Below, one piece after another: positions 26,042-34,972 of a stretch of 40,620 bases of DNA. This stretch comes from Halopolyspora algeriensis (GTDB taxonomy: Bacteria > Actinomycetota > Actinomycetes > Mycobacteriales > Pseudonocardiaceae). Positions within the stretch are counted from its first letter, which is position 1. Every line of letters starts with the position of its first letter. The DNA is taken from contig NZ_QPJC01000021.1 of assembly GCF_003337235.1 (NCBI RefSeq), positions 1 to 40,620 of the forward strand. The letters are read 5' to 3'. Below the pieces are notes generated by a model. It was not told the DNA's origin. It saw only the letters and a program-made list of their open reading frames with translations, and did not search any database. The position numbers and the translations under genes were made by a program.

Positions 26042-26049
26042 AGTGCGTC

Positions 26050-26055
26050 AGGGTA
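26050..26055 (-). promoter_or_regulatory. -10 element (TACCCT) for leaderless wzm
   Basis: On the minus strand TACCCT ends 8 nt before the GTG at 26041. The 190-bp gap up to the bpa stop shows no other feature. Confidence 0.4.
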
Positions 26056-26232
26056 CCGACTGCCGGGATGTGCCTTCCTCCGGGTTTCTCCCGTGGATCA
26101 GTGATCGCACGAACGGCGCATTCCGGATGTCCGGACGCGGACGGTGACCAGAGCCGCGGCGGGCCCGGCGTTGGTCGGCTTCTCGCGAAAGCGCCCGATT
26201 CCGGTCCTGCCCGCCCCACCGAGGGCGCCGTC

Positions 26233-26817
26233 TCACAGGTACTGGCCGGTGCCCCTGCCGTGCTGGTGGCCGCTGCGCCCGCCGGAAGCTTCCTCGGGGC
26301 CGTGGGTGGTGGGCAGTGCGCCCTGGCGCATCTGCTCCAGCTGTGCACGTGCCGCCATCTGCTGGGCGAACAGTGCCGTCTGCAACCCGTGGAACAGGCC
26401 CTCCAACCACCCGACGAGCTGGGCCTGCGCGATGCGCAGCTCCGATTCCGAAGGAGTCTCGTCGGCGGCGAACGGCAGTGACAGCCGTTCGAGCTCGGCG
26501 ACCAGCTCCGGTGCCAGCCCCTGTTCGAGTTCGGCGATCGAGGACCGGTGGATCTCCTTGAGCCGGTGACGGCCCGCCTCGTCCAGCGAGGCCGCACGCA
26601 CCTCCTCCAGGAGTTGCTTGATCATCGTGCCGATCCGCATCACCTTCGCGGGCTGCTCGACGAGCTCGGCGAGTTCCTGACGATCCGCGGAAGCTTCCTC
26701 CTCCGCGGGAGAGCCGGTGCTGCCGGCAGGATCGCCTGCGCCGACCGGGGAGCCGGCCCGGCTGACCGCGAGCATCCGCGACGGACCCTCGCCGCGGGTC
26801 TGATCACTGTGATTCAT
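26233..26817 (-). CDS. bpa: Bacterial proteasome activator Bpa/PafE
   Basis: A 194-residue protein almost identical in its core to what is remembered of M. tuberculosis Rv3780: ELVEQPAKVMRIGTMIKQLL, then AELEQGLAPELVAELERL and AQLVGWLEGLFHGLQTALFA. It ends with GQYL, the C-terminal motif by which the ring docks on the 20S proteasome and opens its gate without ATP. The N-terminal 60 residues are low complexity and variable. The protein forms a dodecameric ring that delivers unfolded substrates. It lies upstream of wzm and in the same direction, but 191 bp away and with a wzm promoter between, so it is probably a separate unit. The link to galactan genes is synteny, not pathway. Confidence 0.95.
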   Translation of the reverse strand: MNHSDQTRGEGPSRMLAVSRAGSPVGAGDPAGSTGSPAEEEASADRQELAELVEQPAKVMRIGTMIKQLLEEVRAASLDEAGRHRLKEIHRSSIAELEQGLAPELVAELERLSLPFAADETPSESELRIAQAQLVGWLEGLFHGLQTALFAQQMAARAQLEQMRQGALPTTHGPEEASGGRSGHQHGRGTGQYL

Positions 26818-26916
26818 GCCTCCATCTTCGCCGGGCTACGCCCGGTGCGCGAGGGGACACGCTCGGTGATTTCGCGCAACCGGTCACCCGACGGAGAACG
26901 CGCTCGATGATCTCCG

Positions 26917-26922
26917 TACGGT
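26917..26922 (+). promoter_or_regulatory. -10 element (TACGGT) for the class V aminotransferase-like gene
   Basis: TACGGT is followed by GGGTGC and then ATG 26929, a 6-nt gap. There is no ribosome site. Confidence 0.5.
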
Positions 26923-26928
26923 GGGTGC

Positions 26929-28128
26929 ATGGCGTTCGACGTCGCTGCTGTTCGCGGGCTCTACCCTGCGCTGGGGGACGGCTGGGTGCACTTGGACGCG
27001 CCGGCGGGCATGCAGGTTCCCGAGCAGGTGGCCACCGCGGTGTCGACCGCGCTGCGCGCTCCGGTGTCCGGACCGGGCGGGATCTTTCCCGCCTCGCAGC
27101 GCGCCGAGGCGATCGTGGACGCTGCCCGCCGTTCCATGGCCGACCTCGTGGGGGCCGATCTTGCCGGAGTGGTGCTCGGCCCGAGTGCGGCCGTCCTCCT
27201 GCAGCGGCTGGCCGACGCACTCGGAGACGAGTGGACGATCGGGGACGACGTGGTCGTTTCGCGGCTGGACGACCCCGCGAACGTCACGCCGTGGCAGCGT
27301 GCCGCGCAGCGCGCCGGGGGAACCGTCCGGTGGGCGGAAGTCGACATCGAAACCTGTGAGCTGCCTGCCTGGCAGTTCCGGGAACTGGTCACGCCGACGA
27401 CGAAGGTCGTGGCGATCACCGCCGCCTCCGGTGCGGTCGGGACCAGGCCCGACGTGCGCGAGGCCGCCGAGGCCGCCGCCGAGCACGGCGCGTTCGTGGT
27501 CGTCGACGCATCGTCGGCGGCGCCCTTCCTGCCGCTGGACATCACGTCGATGGGTGCCGATGTGGTGGCGTTGAATGCCTCGGCCTGGGGTGGACCACCG
27601 GTTGGTGCCCTGGTGTTCCGGGATCCCGCGGTACTCGATCGGCTGCCCTCGCCGGCGCTGGAGCCACAAGCCCGCGGTGCCGAACGCATGGAACTCGGAC
27701 CGCACGCCTATCCGCTGCTGGCCGGTCTGGTCTCCTCGGTGGACTACCTGGCGGGGCTCGACGATGCCGCGCTCGGCCCCCGCAGGGAACGCCTGCTCAC
27801 CTCGATGGGGTCGGTCAAGGCCTACCAGGCGGGGTTGCTGGCGAACATGACCAACGGGTTGCGTCGGATGCAGCATGTGATGGTCATCGGTGACGCGATG
27901 CGCAGGGTGCCGTCCATGGCGTTCACCGTGGAGGGCGTCAAGGCCGCCGACGCCATCGAACACCTCTCGGAACGGGGAGTGTGCGTGTTCGCCGACCCCG
28001 GCACGCACGGGATTTACGAGGTGCTCGGGGTCGGCGAGGTCGGCGGTGCCGTCCGGGTCGGACTGGCGCACTACACCAACGCAGCCGAGGTGGACCAGCT
28101 CCTGCGAGCCGTGAGCGAACTCGGCTGA
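26929..28128 (+). CDS. Class V aminotransferase/cysteine desulfurase-like protein lacking the PLP lysine (Rv3778c-type)
   Basis: A 399-residue protein with the fold-type I layout of class V PLP enzymes. The ring-binding aspartate is D193 in VVVDASSAAPF. The place of the PLP lysine motif (S-x-HK-x-x-GP-x-G) reads NASAWGGPPVG, with Ala219 where lysine is expected. M. tuberculosis Rv3778c, recalled from memory, has the same AWGGPP motif, so this is a family trait and not a local mutation. The protein may bind PLP noncovalently or have lost transaminase activity. It diverges from bpa and converges on the quinone oxidoreductase, as in the mycobacterial order Rv3777-Rv3778c. Its role is unknown. 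Confidence 0.8.
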   Translation: MAFDVAAVRGLYPALGDGWVHLDAPAGMQVPEQVATAVSTALRAPVSGPGGIFPASQRAEAIVDAARRSMADLVGADLAGVVLGPSAAVLLQRLADALGDEWTIGDDVVVSRLDDPANVTPWQRAAQRAGGTVRWAEVDIETCELPAWQFRELVTPTTKVVAITAASGAVGTRPDVREAAEAAAEHGAFVVVDASSAAPFLPLDITSMGADVVALNASAWGGPPVGALVFRDPAVLDRLPSPALEPQARGAERMELGPHAYPLLAGLVSSVDYLAGLDDAALGPRRERLLTSMGSVKAYQAGLLANMTNGLRRMQHVMVIGDAMRRVPSMAFTVEGVKAADAIEHLSERGVCVFADPGTHGIYEVLGVGEVGGAVRVGLAHYTNAAEVDQLLRAVSELG

Positions 28129-28143
28129 GCCCCGGCTCTGACG

Positions 28144-28196
28144 GAGTGAACGCCAACTTTCACTCGCATAGAAGTAACGAAAGTTGAAGTTCACTC
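28144..28196. terminator. Bidirectional terminator between convergent genes
   Basis: GAGTGAAC-gcc-AACTTTC pairs with GAAAGTT-gaa-GTTCACTC around a 17-nt loop, giving 8 + 7 bp with one 3x3 internal bulge. It lies between the stop at 28128 and the oxidoreductase stop at 28212. A second small hairpin (GGCGG-CTTT-CCGCC) follows at 28199-28212. Confidence 0.65.
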
Positions 28197-28211
28197 ACGG
28201 CGGCTTTCCGC

Positions 28212-29192
28212 CTACGGCACCTGCAGCAGGATCTTGCCGTGCACACCACCTGCTTCGAGGAGCGCATGCGCCTTCGCCGCGTCGGACATGGGCATGCTTC
28301 CGTGGACGATGGGACGGACCTCGCCCCGCTCGACCAGCGGCCACAGGCGTTCTGCGACGTCGGTGACGATGGCCGCCTTGCCCTGCGGACCTTCCACCGG
28401 ACGCCCGCGCAGGCCGAGAACCGACATGTGCAGCCGTTTGACCAGCATCTTGCCGATATCCAATTCGGCCTTGCGACCACCCTGCATGCCGATCACGGCG
28501 AGATGGCCGTCCGGGGCGAGTGCACTGATGTTGCGGTCCAGGTACTCCGCGCCCATGTTGTCGAGGATGACGTCGGCGCCACCGAGCTTTTTGACCTCCT
28601 CGACGAAGTCCTGCTCGCGGTAGCTGATCGCGACTTCGGCACCGAGGTCGCGGCACAGCTGCAGGCTTTCGGCCGAGCCCGCGGTGGCCACCACCCTCGC
28701 CCCCATGGCCGTGCCGATCTGGATGGCGCAGGTGCCGATGCCTCCCGAGCCGCCGTGAACGAGCAGCACCTGCCCGCTGCGCAGTCCGGCCTCCATGATC
28801 ACGTTCGACCAGACGGTGCAGCCCACCTCGGGCAGCCCGGCCGCCTCGACGAGGTCCATGCCGGCGGGCACGGGCAGCAGCTGGGCGGCGGGCACGACGA
28901 CACGTTCGGCGTACCCCCCGCCGGCGAGCAGGGCACACACCCTGTCACCCGGCTGCCACCCGGTGACGCCGTCGCCCAGTTCGGCGATGGTGCCCGAGCA
29001 TTCGAGACCGAGGATCTCGCTCGCACCCTGCGGCGGTGGGTAGGCGCCCTTGCGTTGGGCCAGATCGGCGCGGTTGATCCCGGCGGCCGCGACGTCGATG
29101 GCGACCTCGCCGGGGCCCGGTTGCGGCTCCGGCTGTTCGGTCCACTCCAGTACGTTCGGTGCGCCCGGCTCACGGATGGTGATCGCATACAT
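28212..29192 (-). CDS. Zinc-independent quinone oxidoreductase (MDR superfamily, Rv3777-type)
   Basis: A 326-residue medium-chain dehydrogenase/reductase of the NAD(P)H:quinone reductase (PIG3/QOR) type. INRADLAQRKGAYPPPQG is the family signature near residue 40 and VHGGSGGIGTCAIQI is the nucleotide-binding loop. The cysteine and histidine ligands of the zinc-dependent alcohol dehydrogenases are absent. It probably reduces quinones or enones with NADPH in the cytosol. It sits tail to tail with the class V-like gene, the same pairing as Rv3777 and Rv3778c. ATG 29192 has TACGGT 7 nt upstream. Confidence 0.85.
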   Translation of the reverse strand: MYAITIREPGAPNVLEWTEQPEPQPGPGEVAIDVAAAGINRADLAQRKGAYPPPQGASEILGLECSGTIAELGDGVTGWQPGDRVCALLAGGGYAERVVVPAAQLLPVPAGMDLVEAAGLPEVGCTVWSNVIMEAGLRSGQVLLVHGGSGGIGTCAIQIGTAMGARVVATAGSAESLQLCRDLGAEVAISYREQDFVEEVKKLGGADVILDNMGAEYLDRNISALAPDGHLAVIGMQGGRKAELDIGKMLVKRLHMSVLGLRGRPVEGPQGKAAIVTDVAERLWPLVERGEVRPIVHGSMPMSDAAKAHALLEAGGVHGKILLQVP

Positions 29193-29199
29193 ACTCACG

Positions 29200-29205
29200 A
29201 CCGTA
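29200..29205 (-). promoter_or_regulatory. -10 element (TACGGT) for the quinone oxidoreductase gene
   Basis: On the minus strand TACGGT ends 7 nt before ATG 29192. No ribosome site is present. Confidence 0.5.
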
Positions 29206-29466
29206 GTCACCGCGCGGTGTGCGTTCGTGCCGACGTCCTCGATCGACTGGCCGTCGGGGTCGCTTCTACCGACACTCGACAGGCGAAAGTGGACGAGCGG
29301 TATTTGCGGCAAAACTGGGAAAAACTCGTTCGAAAATGTTGTCGCAGAGTAACGCGGATCACTCGGTGCGCTCCGATATCCGATCATTGTCGGCGAAGTA
29401 TTGACTCGGATGGGGATCTTTATGAACGCTTGTGCGGCACATAATCCACCCGATTCGGGGAGTATG

Positions 29467-30978
29467 ATGAGAGTGCGAAACGTCGGACCCAGAGGCGCGG
29501 TGAAGGCACTCGTCGCCGCGGGCGCGGCGACGGCGGTGGCCGTTGTCCCCGCCACGGCCACGGCTGTGCCCACCCAGCCCGCGAACCCGGGCGAGGAACT
29601 CAATGTCAACGCGGTGAACCGCCACCTGGCCGCGTTCCAGCGCATCGCGCACCAGAACGACGGCAACCGTGCGTCCGGGACCTCGGGGTATCAGGCCAGT
29701 GTCGACTACGTCGTGAGCAAGCTCCGCGACGCCGGTTTCGACGTGTCCACCCCGGAGTTCCGGTACACGAAGTACTACCTCGAGTCCATCGAGCTGAGCG
29801 TGGGCGGCGAACCGGTCGAGGCGAGCGCGATGGAGTACTCGCCGGCGGGCAACGTCACCGCGCCGTTGTCGGTCGTCCCGGCCGACGACTCCACCGGTTG
29901 CGAGGCCACCGACTACGAGGGCACTGACGTCGCCGGCACCATCGCGCTGATCAAGCGCGGCGCCTGCACCTTCGCCAAGAAGCAGCGCATCGCCTCCGAG
30001 CAGGGTGCGGACGCGGCGATCATCTACAACAACGTCGACGGTGCCCTCAACGGCACGCTCGGTGGCGCCGATGCCGGGGTGATCCCCACCGCCGGAGTCA
30101 CCAAGGCCGTCGGTGAGCAGCTCGTGGGCCAGGCCGGTACCGAAGCGACCCTGAACCTGCAGGCTCGGTTCGACGAGGTCACCACCGAGAACGTGGTTGC
30201 CCAGACCTCCACGGGCAACCCGGAGAACGTGGTCATGGCGGGTGCCCACCTGGACAGCGTCGCCGAGGGTGCGGGCATCAACGACAACGGCACCGGCAGT
30301 GCCGGTCTGCTGGAGACCGCGATCCAGCTCGGTGGCAGCCCCGACATCAACAACGCCGTGCGTTTCGCGTGGTGGGGTGCCGAGGAGTCCGGCCTGATCG
30401 GCTCGACGAAGTACGTGCAGGGTCTGAGCTCCGAACAGCAGAGCAAGATCGCGATGTACCTGAACTTCGACATGATCGGCTCGCCGAACGCCGGGTACTT
30501 CGCCTACGACGGTGACAACTCCGACGGTGTCGGCGCGGGCCCGGGCCCGAAGGGCTCCGGCGCGATCGAGCAGGCCTTCGTCGACGCGCTGAACTCGCAG
30601 GGCGTCGAGGTCGAGGGCACCGACTTCACCGGCCGTTCCGACTACGGCCCGTTCATCGCCAACGGCATCCCGGCCGGAGGCCTGTTCACCGGTGCCGAGG
30701 GGGTCAAGACCCAGGCCCAGGCCGAGAAGTGGGGCGGCGAGGCAGGTAAGGCCTACGACCCGAACTACCACACGGTCGGCGATGACATGGACAACGTGGA
30801 CCGTCAGGCGTTGAAGCGCAACACCAAGGCGATCGCCATGGTCGTCACGAAGTACGCGCAGAACGCCGAGGAAGTCACCAGTGTGCGGGCGAACTCGGTC
30901 GGGGCGCAGTCCTTCACGACCTCGTCGCAGGCTTCGCAGGAGTCGCAGGGCCACACCTGCCAGCTCCCGCTGAAGTGA
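29467..30978 (+). CDS. Secreted M28 family zinc aminopeptidase with PA domain
   Basis: A 503-residue exported peptidase. A signal peptide with a basic N-terminus (RVRNVGPRGAVK) and an Ala-rich core ends at ATATA, with cleavage predicted before VPTQ. A PA-type insert is seen around DYEGTDVAGTIALIKRGACT. The M28 zinc ligands are present: H261 (GAHLDSV), D273 (INDNGTGSAG), the catalytic E306/E307 pair (WGAEESGL), D335 (NFDMIGSPN) and H435 (NYHTVGDD). The family releases N-terminal hydrophobic residues. ATG 29467 has GGGGAG 4 nt upstream; ATG 29464 is equivalent and an ATG at 29422 would put extra residues before the signal. A strong terminator follows. Confidence 0.9.
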   Translation: MRVRNVGPRGAVKALVAAGAATAVAVVPATATAVPTQPANPGEELNVNAVNRHLAAFQRIAHQNDGNRASGTSGYQASVDYVVSKLRDAGFDVSTPEFRYTKYYLESIELSVGGEPVEASAMEYSPAGNVTAPLSVVPADDSTGCEATDYEGTDVAGTIALIKRGACTFAKKQRIASEQGADAAIIYNNVDGALNGTLGGADAGVIPTAGVTKAVGEQLVGQAGTEATLNLQARFDEVTTENVVAQTSTGNPENVVMAGAHLDSVAEGAGINDNGTGSAGLLETAIQLGGSPDINNAVRFAWWGAEESGLIGSTKYVQGLSSEQQSKIAMYLNFDMIGSPNAGYFAYDGDNSDGVGAGPGPKGSGAIEQAFVDALNSQGVEVEGTDFTGRSDYGPFIANGIPAGGLFTGAEGVKTQAQAEKWGGEAGKAYDPNYHTVGDDMDNVDRQALKRNTKAIAMVVTKYAQNAEEVTSVRANSVGAQSFTTSSQASQESQGHTCQLPLK

Positions 30979-31002
30979 TTCCGCGCTGAGGTGAACACGT
31001 AA

Positions 31003-31045
31003 CCGGATGGGGCGATTTCCGCACAGGAAACGCCCCATCCGGTTT
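31003..31045 (+). terminator. Rho-independent terminator after the M28 peptidase gene
   Basis: A 12-bp perfect stem (CCGGATGGGGCG with CGCCCCATCCGG), a bulged A, then a 5-bp inner stem TTTCC/GGAAA with the loop GCACA, and TTT after the stem. It lies 25 nt after the stop codon. Confidence 0.85.
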
Positions 31046-31078
31046 ACGAGTCATCGCGTGCACTTTGGGGGTGTCCTC

Positions 31079-31753
31079 GTGCAAGCTGACCGTGTGAACC
31101 ACCCGGAACCGTGGCCGCTGCGGCACCTCGTCCTCCGTACACCCGGACTGCAGCTGCGTCCCGACGACGATGCCGGGTTGTTGGAGCTCGCAGACGAGGC
31201 ACATCGAGGTGTTCATCCGCCGGAGACGATGCCTTTCGGGTTCCCGTGGACCGACGCTCCCTCCGAGGAGCTCGGTCGCAATACCCTGCAACACCACTGG
31301 AAACTGCGCGCGGAGTTCATGCCGGAGTCGTGGGTGCTGAACTTCCTGGTGCGGCTCGACGGCCGGGTGATCGGCACCCAGGGTCTGGTGGCGAAGGACT
31401 TCGCCGTGACCCGGCAGGTGCACACCGGCTCCTGGATCGGTCGCAGGTACCAGGGGCAGGGCTATGGAACGGAGATGCGGGCGGCGGCGCTGGCTTTCGC
31501 GTTCGACCACCTCGAAGCCGAGCAGGCCCGGTCCGATGCCTTCACCGACAACCCCGCCTCACAGCGGGTGAGCCGCAAGCTCGGCTATGTCGCCGACGGC
31601 ACGCAGCGCAGGCAGCGCCGGGGGCAGGCTGCCGACATCACTCGACTGCTGCTGACCCGCGAGCGCTTCGACGCGCACCGACCTCGCTGGAAACCCGAGG
31701 TGGAGGGTTTCGAGCAGTGCAGGCACATGCTCGTGGGCGGCGGTACCGGATAG
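31079..31753 (+). CDS. GNAT-family N-acetyltransferase (RimJ/RimL-type)
   Basis: A 224-residue acetyltransferase. The acetyl-CoA loop is GRRYQGQGYGTEMRAAAL, the strand before it reads VHTGSWIG, and FTDNPASQRVSRKLGYV is the usual C-terminal motif. An N-terminal half with LRTPGLQLRPDDDAGLLELA is typical of RimJ/RimL-like enzymes that acetylate proteins or small amines. GTG 31079 is chosen for its GGGGTG site 6 nt upstream; GTG 31094 is also possible. The frame runs back into the preceding terminator, so earlier starts are unlikely. The substrate is unknown. It converges on the ABC permease with 16 nt between stops. Confidence 0.8.
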   Translation: MQADRVNHPEPWPLRHLVLRTPGLQLRPDDDAGLLELADEAHRGVHPPETMPFGFPWTDAPSEELGRNTLQHHWKLRAEFMPESWVLNFLVRLDGRVIGTQGLVAKDFAVTRQVHTGSWIGRRYQGQGYGTEMRAAALAFAFDHLEAEQARSDAFTDNPASQRVSRKLGYVADGTQRRQRRGQAADITRLLLTRERFDAHRPRWKPEVEGFEQCRHMLVGGGTG

Positions 31754-31769
31754 AGCACCGAGGTCCGGC

Positions 31770-32600
31770 TCAGTCCAGTGCCCGGCGCAGGAAGAAGCGG
31801 ATGCCCAGGGCACCGAAGAGACCGCACGCGCCGATGAGGGCGAGCACGCACACCCACGGCGCCATGTGCGGCACCCACGGCAGGAGCGCCCCGCGCATCC
31901 CCTCGCTGACGTAGGTCAGCGGGTTGAACGCGCACAGGATTTGAAACCAGCGCAGCCCGTCGAGCTGCGCCCACGGGAACTGACTCGCACCGGTGAAGAT
32001 CAGCGGAGCCAGGATCACCGCGAACATGATGTTGATCCGCCGCGGAGGTACGGCAGCACCCACCGTGAGACCGACCGTGCCTCCCGCCAGGGAGCCCAGC
32101 ACCATGCACAGGGCCGCGAACGGCAGCCCGGACAGGTTCCAGTGGATCTCCCCGAGCATCACCAGACCGATCGGAAACATCAGCAGTGCGGCGACCAGCC
32201 CACGCAGCGCCCCGAACAGCATCTTCTCGACCGCGACCCAGCTGATCGGCAGCGGCGCGAGCAGCCGGTCCTCGATCTCGCGGGAGTAGGAGAAGTCCAG
32301 CACCAGCGGGAAGGACGTGTTCTGCAGCGCGACCAGGAACGCGTTGAGCGCGATCATGCCGGGGAACAGGATCTGGGCATAGCCGGGCTGGGTGTAGCCG
32401 AGCTGGCCGAGCACCTTGCCGAAAATGAACAGCAGCGCCACCGGCTGCACGAGGACCTGAGCCAGAAAGCTCGGCAGTTCGCGGCCGGTCACGAACACGT
32501 CGCGACCGAGTACGGCAACGAACGCGCGTACCGAGCTCGCCGTGGTTCCGCGTACCGCACTCCCGCTCGCCGCGGACCCGTTCGTCGCGGTCCTGCTCAA
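31770..32600 (-). CDS. ABC-2 type transporter permease
   Basis: A 276-residue permease with six membrane helices of the ABC-2 type found with DrrA-like ATPases. SRXIEDRLLAPLPISW-like sequence (SREIEDRLLAPLPIS) lies after helix 2, and NPLTYVSEGMRGALLP is the usual loop before the last helix. A hydrophilic, Ser/Thr/Ala-rich stretch of about 25 residues precedes helix 1. The start is TTG at 32600, overlapping the ATPase stop (TTGA), so translation is coupled. The pair probably exports a drug, lipid or glycolipid; nothing nearby shows which. Confidence 0.85.
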   Translation of the reverse strand: MSRTATNGSAASGSAVRGTTASSVRAFVAVLGRDVFVTGRELPSFLAQVLVQPVALLFIFGKVLGQLGYTQPGYAQILFPGMIALNAFLVALQNTSFPLVLDFSYSREIEDRLLAPLPISWVAVEKMLFGALRGLVAALLMFPIGLVMLGEIHWNLSGLPFAALCMVLGSLAGGTVGLTVGAAVPPRRINIMFAVILAPLIFTGASQFPWAQLDGLRWFQILCAFNPLTYVSEGMRGALLPWVPHMAPWVCVLALIGACGLFGALGIRFFLRRALD

Positions 32601-33583
32601 CGCAGCTCCCTCCCCGTCAGGTCGATGAAGACGTCTTCCAGCGTCGCCGATCCCAGCGACAGATCGTTGACCGTCACCTGTCGTTCGTGCAGGGCCGCGG
32701 CGACCGGACCGAGCAGCGCGGCCGGTTCGTCCGCGACGTAGAGCCGCATGCGCAGCCCGGGGTCCTCCCCGGTCTGCGACGGCACGGTGCCGACCGGTTC
32801 CACCTGTTCGACGCCCTGCACGGCGGCCAGAACGTCGGTGAGGCCGTCGGGGGTGAAGCCGTTCGGGTGGACCGTGGCGTCGATGGTGCCGCTGCCCGGC
32901 AGCGATTTGATCAGCTTTTCCGGGGTGTCGAGGGTGAGCATCCTGCCGTGGTCGACGATGCCGACACGGTCGGAGAGCTTCTCGGCTTCGTCCATGTCGT
33001 GCGTGGTCAGCACGACGGTCACTCCTTCCGAGCGCAGACCGCTGACCCGATCGTGCACGAACAGCCGGGCCTGCGGGTCCAGACCGGTGGAGGGTTCGTC
33101 GAGGAACAGCACCTCGGGGCGGTGGATCAGGGCTCGGGCGATCATGAGCCGTTGCGCTTGGCCGCCGGAGAGGTCGTCGATGCGGGCTTTGGCCTTGTCC
33201 GTCAGCCCCATGCGGTCGAGCAGCTCGTCGGCGAGCCGACGCCGCTCGGTGCGGGGCACTCCGTGGTAAGCGGCGTGGAAGATCAGGTTCTGCCGCGCGT
33301 TCAACGACCGGTCCAGGTTGACCTGTTGTGGCACCACGGCCACTTTCCGGCGGGCGGCAACCGGGTCCGACCCGACACTGACGCCACCGATCCTGGCCGT
33401 GCCCGCGGTCAGTGTCACCCGGGTGGTCAGGATCCCGACCGTGGTGGTCTTACCCGCCCCGTTCGGACCGAGCAGGCCGAACACCTCACCCGGGTGGACC
33501 TCGAAGCTCAGGTTGTCGACGGCATTGCTCGAGCTTTTCGGATACCGCTTGACCAGATCGAGCACCTCGACCGCAGGGGTCAT
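32597..33583 (-). CDS. ABC transporter ATPase, DrrA-like
   Basis: A 328-residue ATPase. Walker A is GPNGAGKTT, the Q-loop VVPQQ, the signature DLSGGQAQRL, Walker B VLFLDEPSTGLD, and the switch histidine lies in LTTHDMDEAEKLSD. A C-terminal extension of about 100 residues, ending in SLGSATLEDVFIDLTGREL, is typical of daunorubicin-resistance (DrrA) type exporters. ATG 33583 has a GGAGG site 6 nt upstream. It forms an exporter with the overlapping permease. Upstream on the other side is an IS481-type remnant. Confidence 0.88.
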   Translation of the reverse strand: MTPAVEVLDLVKRYPKSSSNAVDNLSFEVHPGEVFGLLGPNGAGKTTTVGILTTRVTLTAGTARIGGVSVGSDPVAARRKVAVVPQQVNLDRSLNARQNLIFHAAYHGVPRTERRRLADELLDRMGLTDKAKARIDDLSGGQAQRLMIARALIHRPEVLFLDEPSTGLDPQARLFVHDRVSGLRSEGVTVVLTTHDMDEAEKLSDRVGIVDHGRMLTLDTPEKLIKSLPGSGTIDATVHPNGFTPDGLTDVLAAVQGVEQVEPVGTVPSQTGEDPGLRMRLYVADEPAALLGPVAAALHERQVTVNDLSLGSATLEDVFIDLTGRELR

Positions 33584-33682
33584 GTGGTTCCTCCTTCGCG
33601 CTCGATGTCATGTCGAGCCCACCGCCCAGCTCGTTGTCGAGCCGGGTGTGGTTGAGATGACCTCGGTAGAGCATAAGTGAAT

Positions 33683-33732
33683 CCCTTGGTCGATCATTCC
33701 TTCTCGCGGAAGACGGAAGATCACATCAAGGG
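33683..33732. repeat. Imperfect inverted repeat near the IS481 remnant
   Basis: CCCTTGGTCGATCATTCC is mirrored by GGAAGATCACATCAAGGG with two mismatched blocks, about 15 nt apart. It may be a degraded insertion-sequence end or a hairpin in the leader between the ABC ATPase start and the transposase remnant. The rest of 33584-33822 shows no gene. Confidence 0.25.
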
Positions 33733-33822
33733 CTCCGATGAGTCGGTGTGCATGACACCGGCACCGCCGGTGCGTTCGGAGACCTGTCCGGTTCCGCCGC
33801 TGTACTGGCCACGGAGGTTGTG

Positions 33823-34011
33823 AACGGGTGCCACGTCGAGCGCTTCGACCGCATCCTGCTCGACGAGCGGGCTTACGCTGAGGCCTGCACCAGCGAAACC
33901 GCCCGACGCGCCGCACTGCCCGGTTTCCTGCACTGGTACAACCATCACCGGCACCACACCAGCATCGGCGGTTCGCCCGCCAGCCGCATTACCAACCTGT
34001 CAGGACAGAAC
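33823..34011 (+). pseudogene. IS481-type transposase, C-terminal remnant
   Basis: The 63 codons encode the tail of an IS481/IS3-type DDE transposase. [14 protein letters not shown] carries the third catalytic acid (the E of the usual NGxVERFNRTLLDEW), followed by [16 protein letters not shown] and [11 protein letters not shown]. The N-terminal HTH and the first two catalytic Asp residues are missing and the native stop codon has been lost. The frame runs on into the cysD leader. It is a fossil insertion directly upstream of cysD, in the same orientation. Confidence 0.8.
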
Positions 34012-34039
34012 AAGAGAAGTGAACAGGAAGGGAGCTCCA

Positions 34040-34972
34040 ATGGGCGAGGACGGTACGATCGAGCATCCGTCGTCGACGCTCACGCACCTCCAGCGGCTGG
34101 AGGCGGAGTCCATTCACATCATGCGGGAAGTGGTCGCCGAGTGCGAGAACCCGGTGATGCTGTACTCGGTCGGCAAGGACAGTTCGGTCCTGCTGCACCT
34201 CGCGCGGAAGGCCTTCCATCCGTCACCGCCGCCATTTCCGCTGTTGCATGTAGACACCACGTGGAAGTTCCAGGACATGTACGAGCTGCGTGACCGGGCC
34301 GCCGCGCAGGCCGGCATGGAGCTCTTGGTGCACCACAATCCCGAGGCGAAGGCGCGTGGTATCAACCCGTTCGACCACGGTTCCCTGCACACGGACATGT
34401 GGAAGACCGAAGGCCTCAAGCAGGCGATGGACAAGTACCAGTTCGACGCGGCATTCGGAGGAGCGCGCCGCGACGAGGAGAAATCACGGGCCAAGGAACG
34501 AATATTCTCGTTCCGGACGGCGACGCACCGGTGGGACCCCAAGAATCAGCGGCCGGAGCTGTGGAATCTCTACAACGCGAACAAGGCCAAGGGAGAGAGC
34601 ATCCGCGTCTTTCCGATTTCGAACTGGACGGAACTCGATCTCTGGCAGTACATCCAACTCGAAGGCATCGACATTGTCCCGCTGTACTTCGCGGCGCCAC
34701 GGCCGACGGTCGAGCGCGACGGGCAACTTCTGATGGTGGACGACGAGCGGTTCCGTTTTCTTCCCGAGGAAGAGCCGGTGACGAGGTCGATCCGTTTTCG
34801 CACGCTGGGCTGTTACCCACTCACCGGTGCGATCGAAAGTGAGGCCGCAACGCTTTCCGAGGTTATCCAGGAGATGTTGCTGACAACGACTTCGGAGCGA
34901 CAGGGGCGCGTCATCGACCACGACGCCGGAGCCGGAAGCATGGAGAAGAAGAAGCAGGAGGGCTACTTCTGA
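34040..34972 (+). CDS. cysD: Sulfate adenylyltransferase small subunit CysD
   Basis: A 310-residue PAPS-reductase-fold ATP sulfurylase subunit. The PP-loop motif is [18 protein letters not shown], followed by [39 protein letters not shown] and [16 protein letters not shown], all standard CysD elements. It makes APS from sulfate and ATP, driven by GTP hydrolysis in CysN. ATG 34040 has a GGGAG site 6 nt upstream. Its stop overlaps the cysN start by 1 nt. The promoter must lie in or upstream of the IS481-type remnant, so the insertion may have altered its control. Confidence 0.96.
   Translation: MGEDGTIEHPSSTLTHLQRLEAESIHIMREVVAECENPVMLYSVGKDSSVLLHLARKAFHPSPPPFPLLHVDTTWKFQDMYELRDRAAAQAGMELLVHHNPEAKARGINPFDHGSLHTDMWKTEGLKQAMDKYQFDAAFGGARRDEEKSRAKERIFSFRTATHRWDPKNQRPELWNLYNANKAKGESIRVFPISNWTELDLWQYIQLEGIDIVPLYFAAPRPTVERDGQLLMVDDERFRFLPEEEPVTRSIRFRTLGCYPLTGAIESEAATLSEVIQEMLLTTTSERQGRVIDHDAGAGSMEKKKQEGYF

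Noticed and set aside
29359-31038. Long minus-strand frame over the M28 peptidase
   Set aside because: The plus strand has a signal peptide, all zinc ligands and a terminator; the opposite frame has no recognisable motif.
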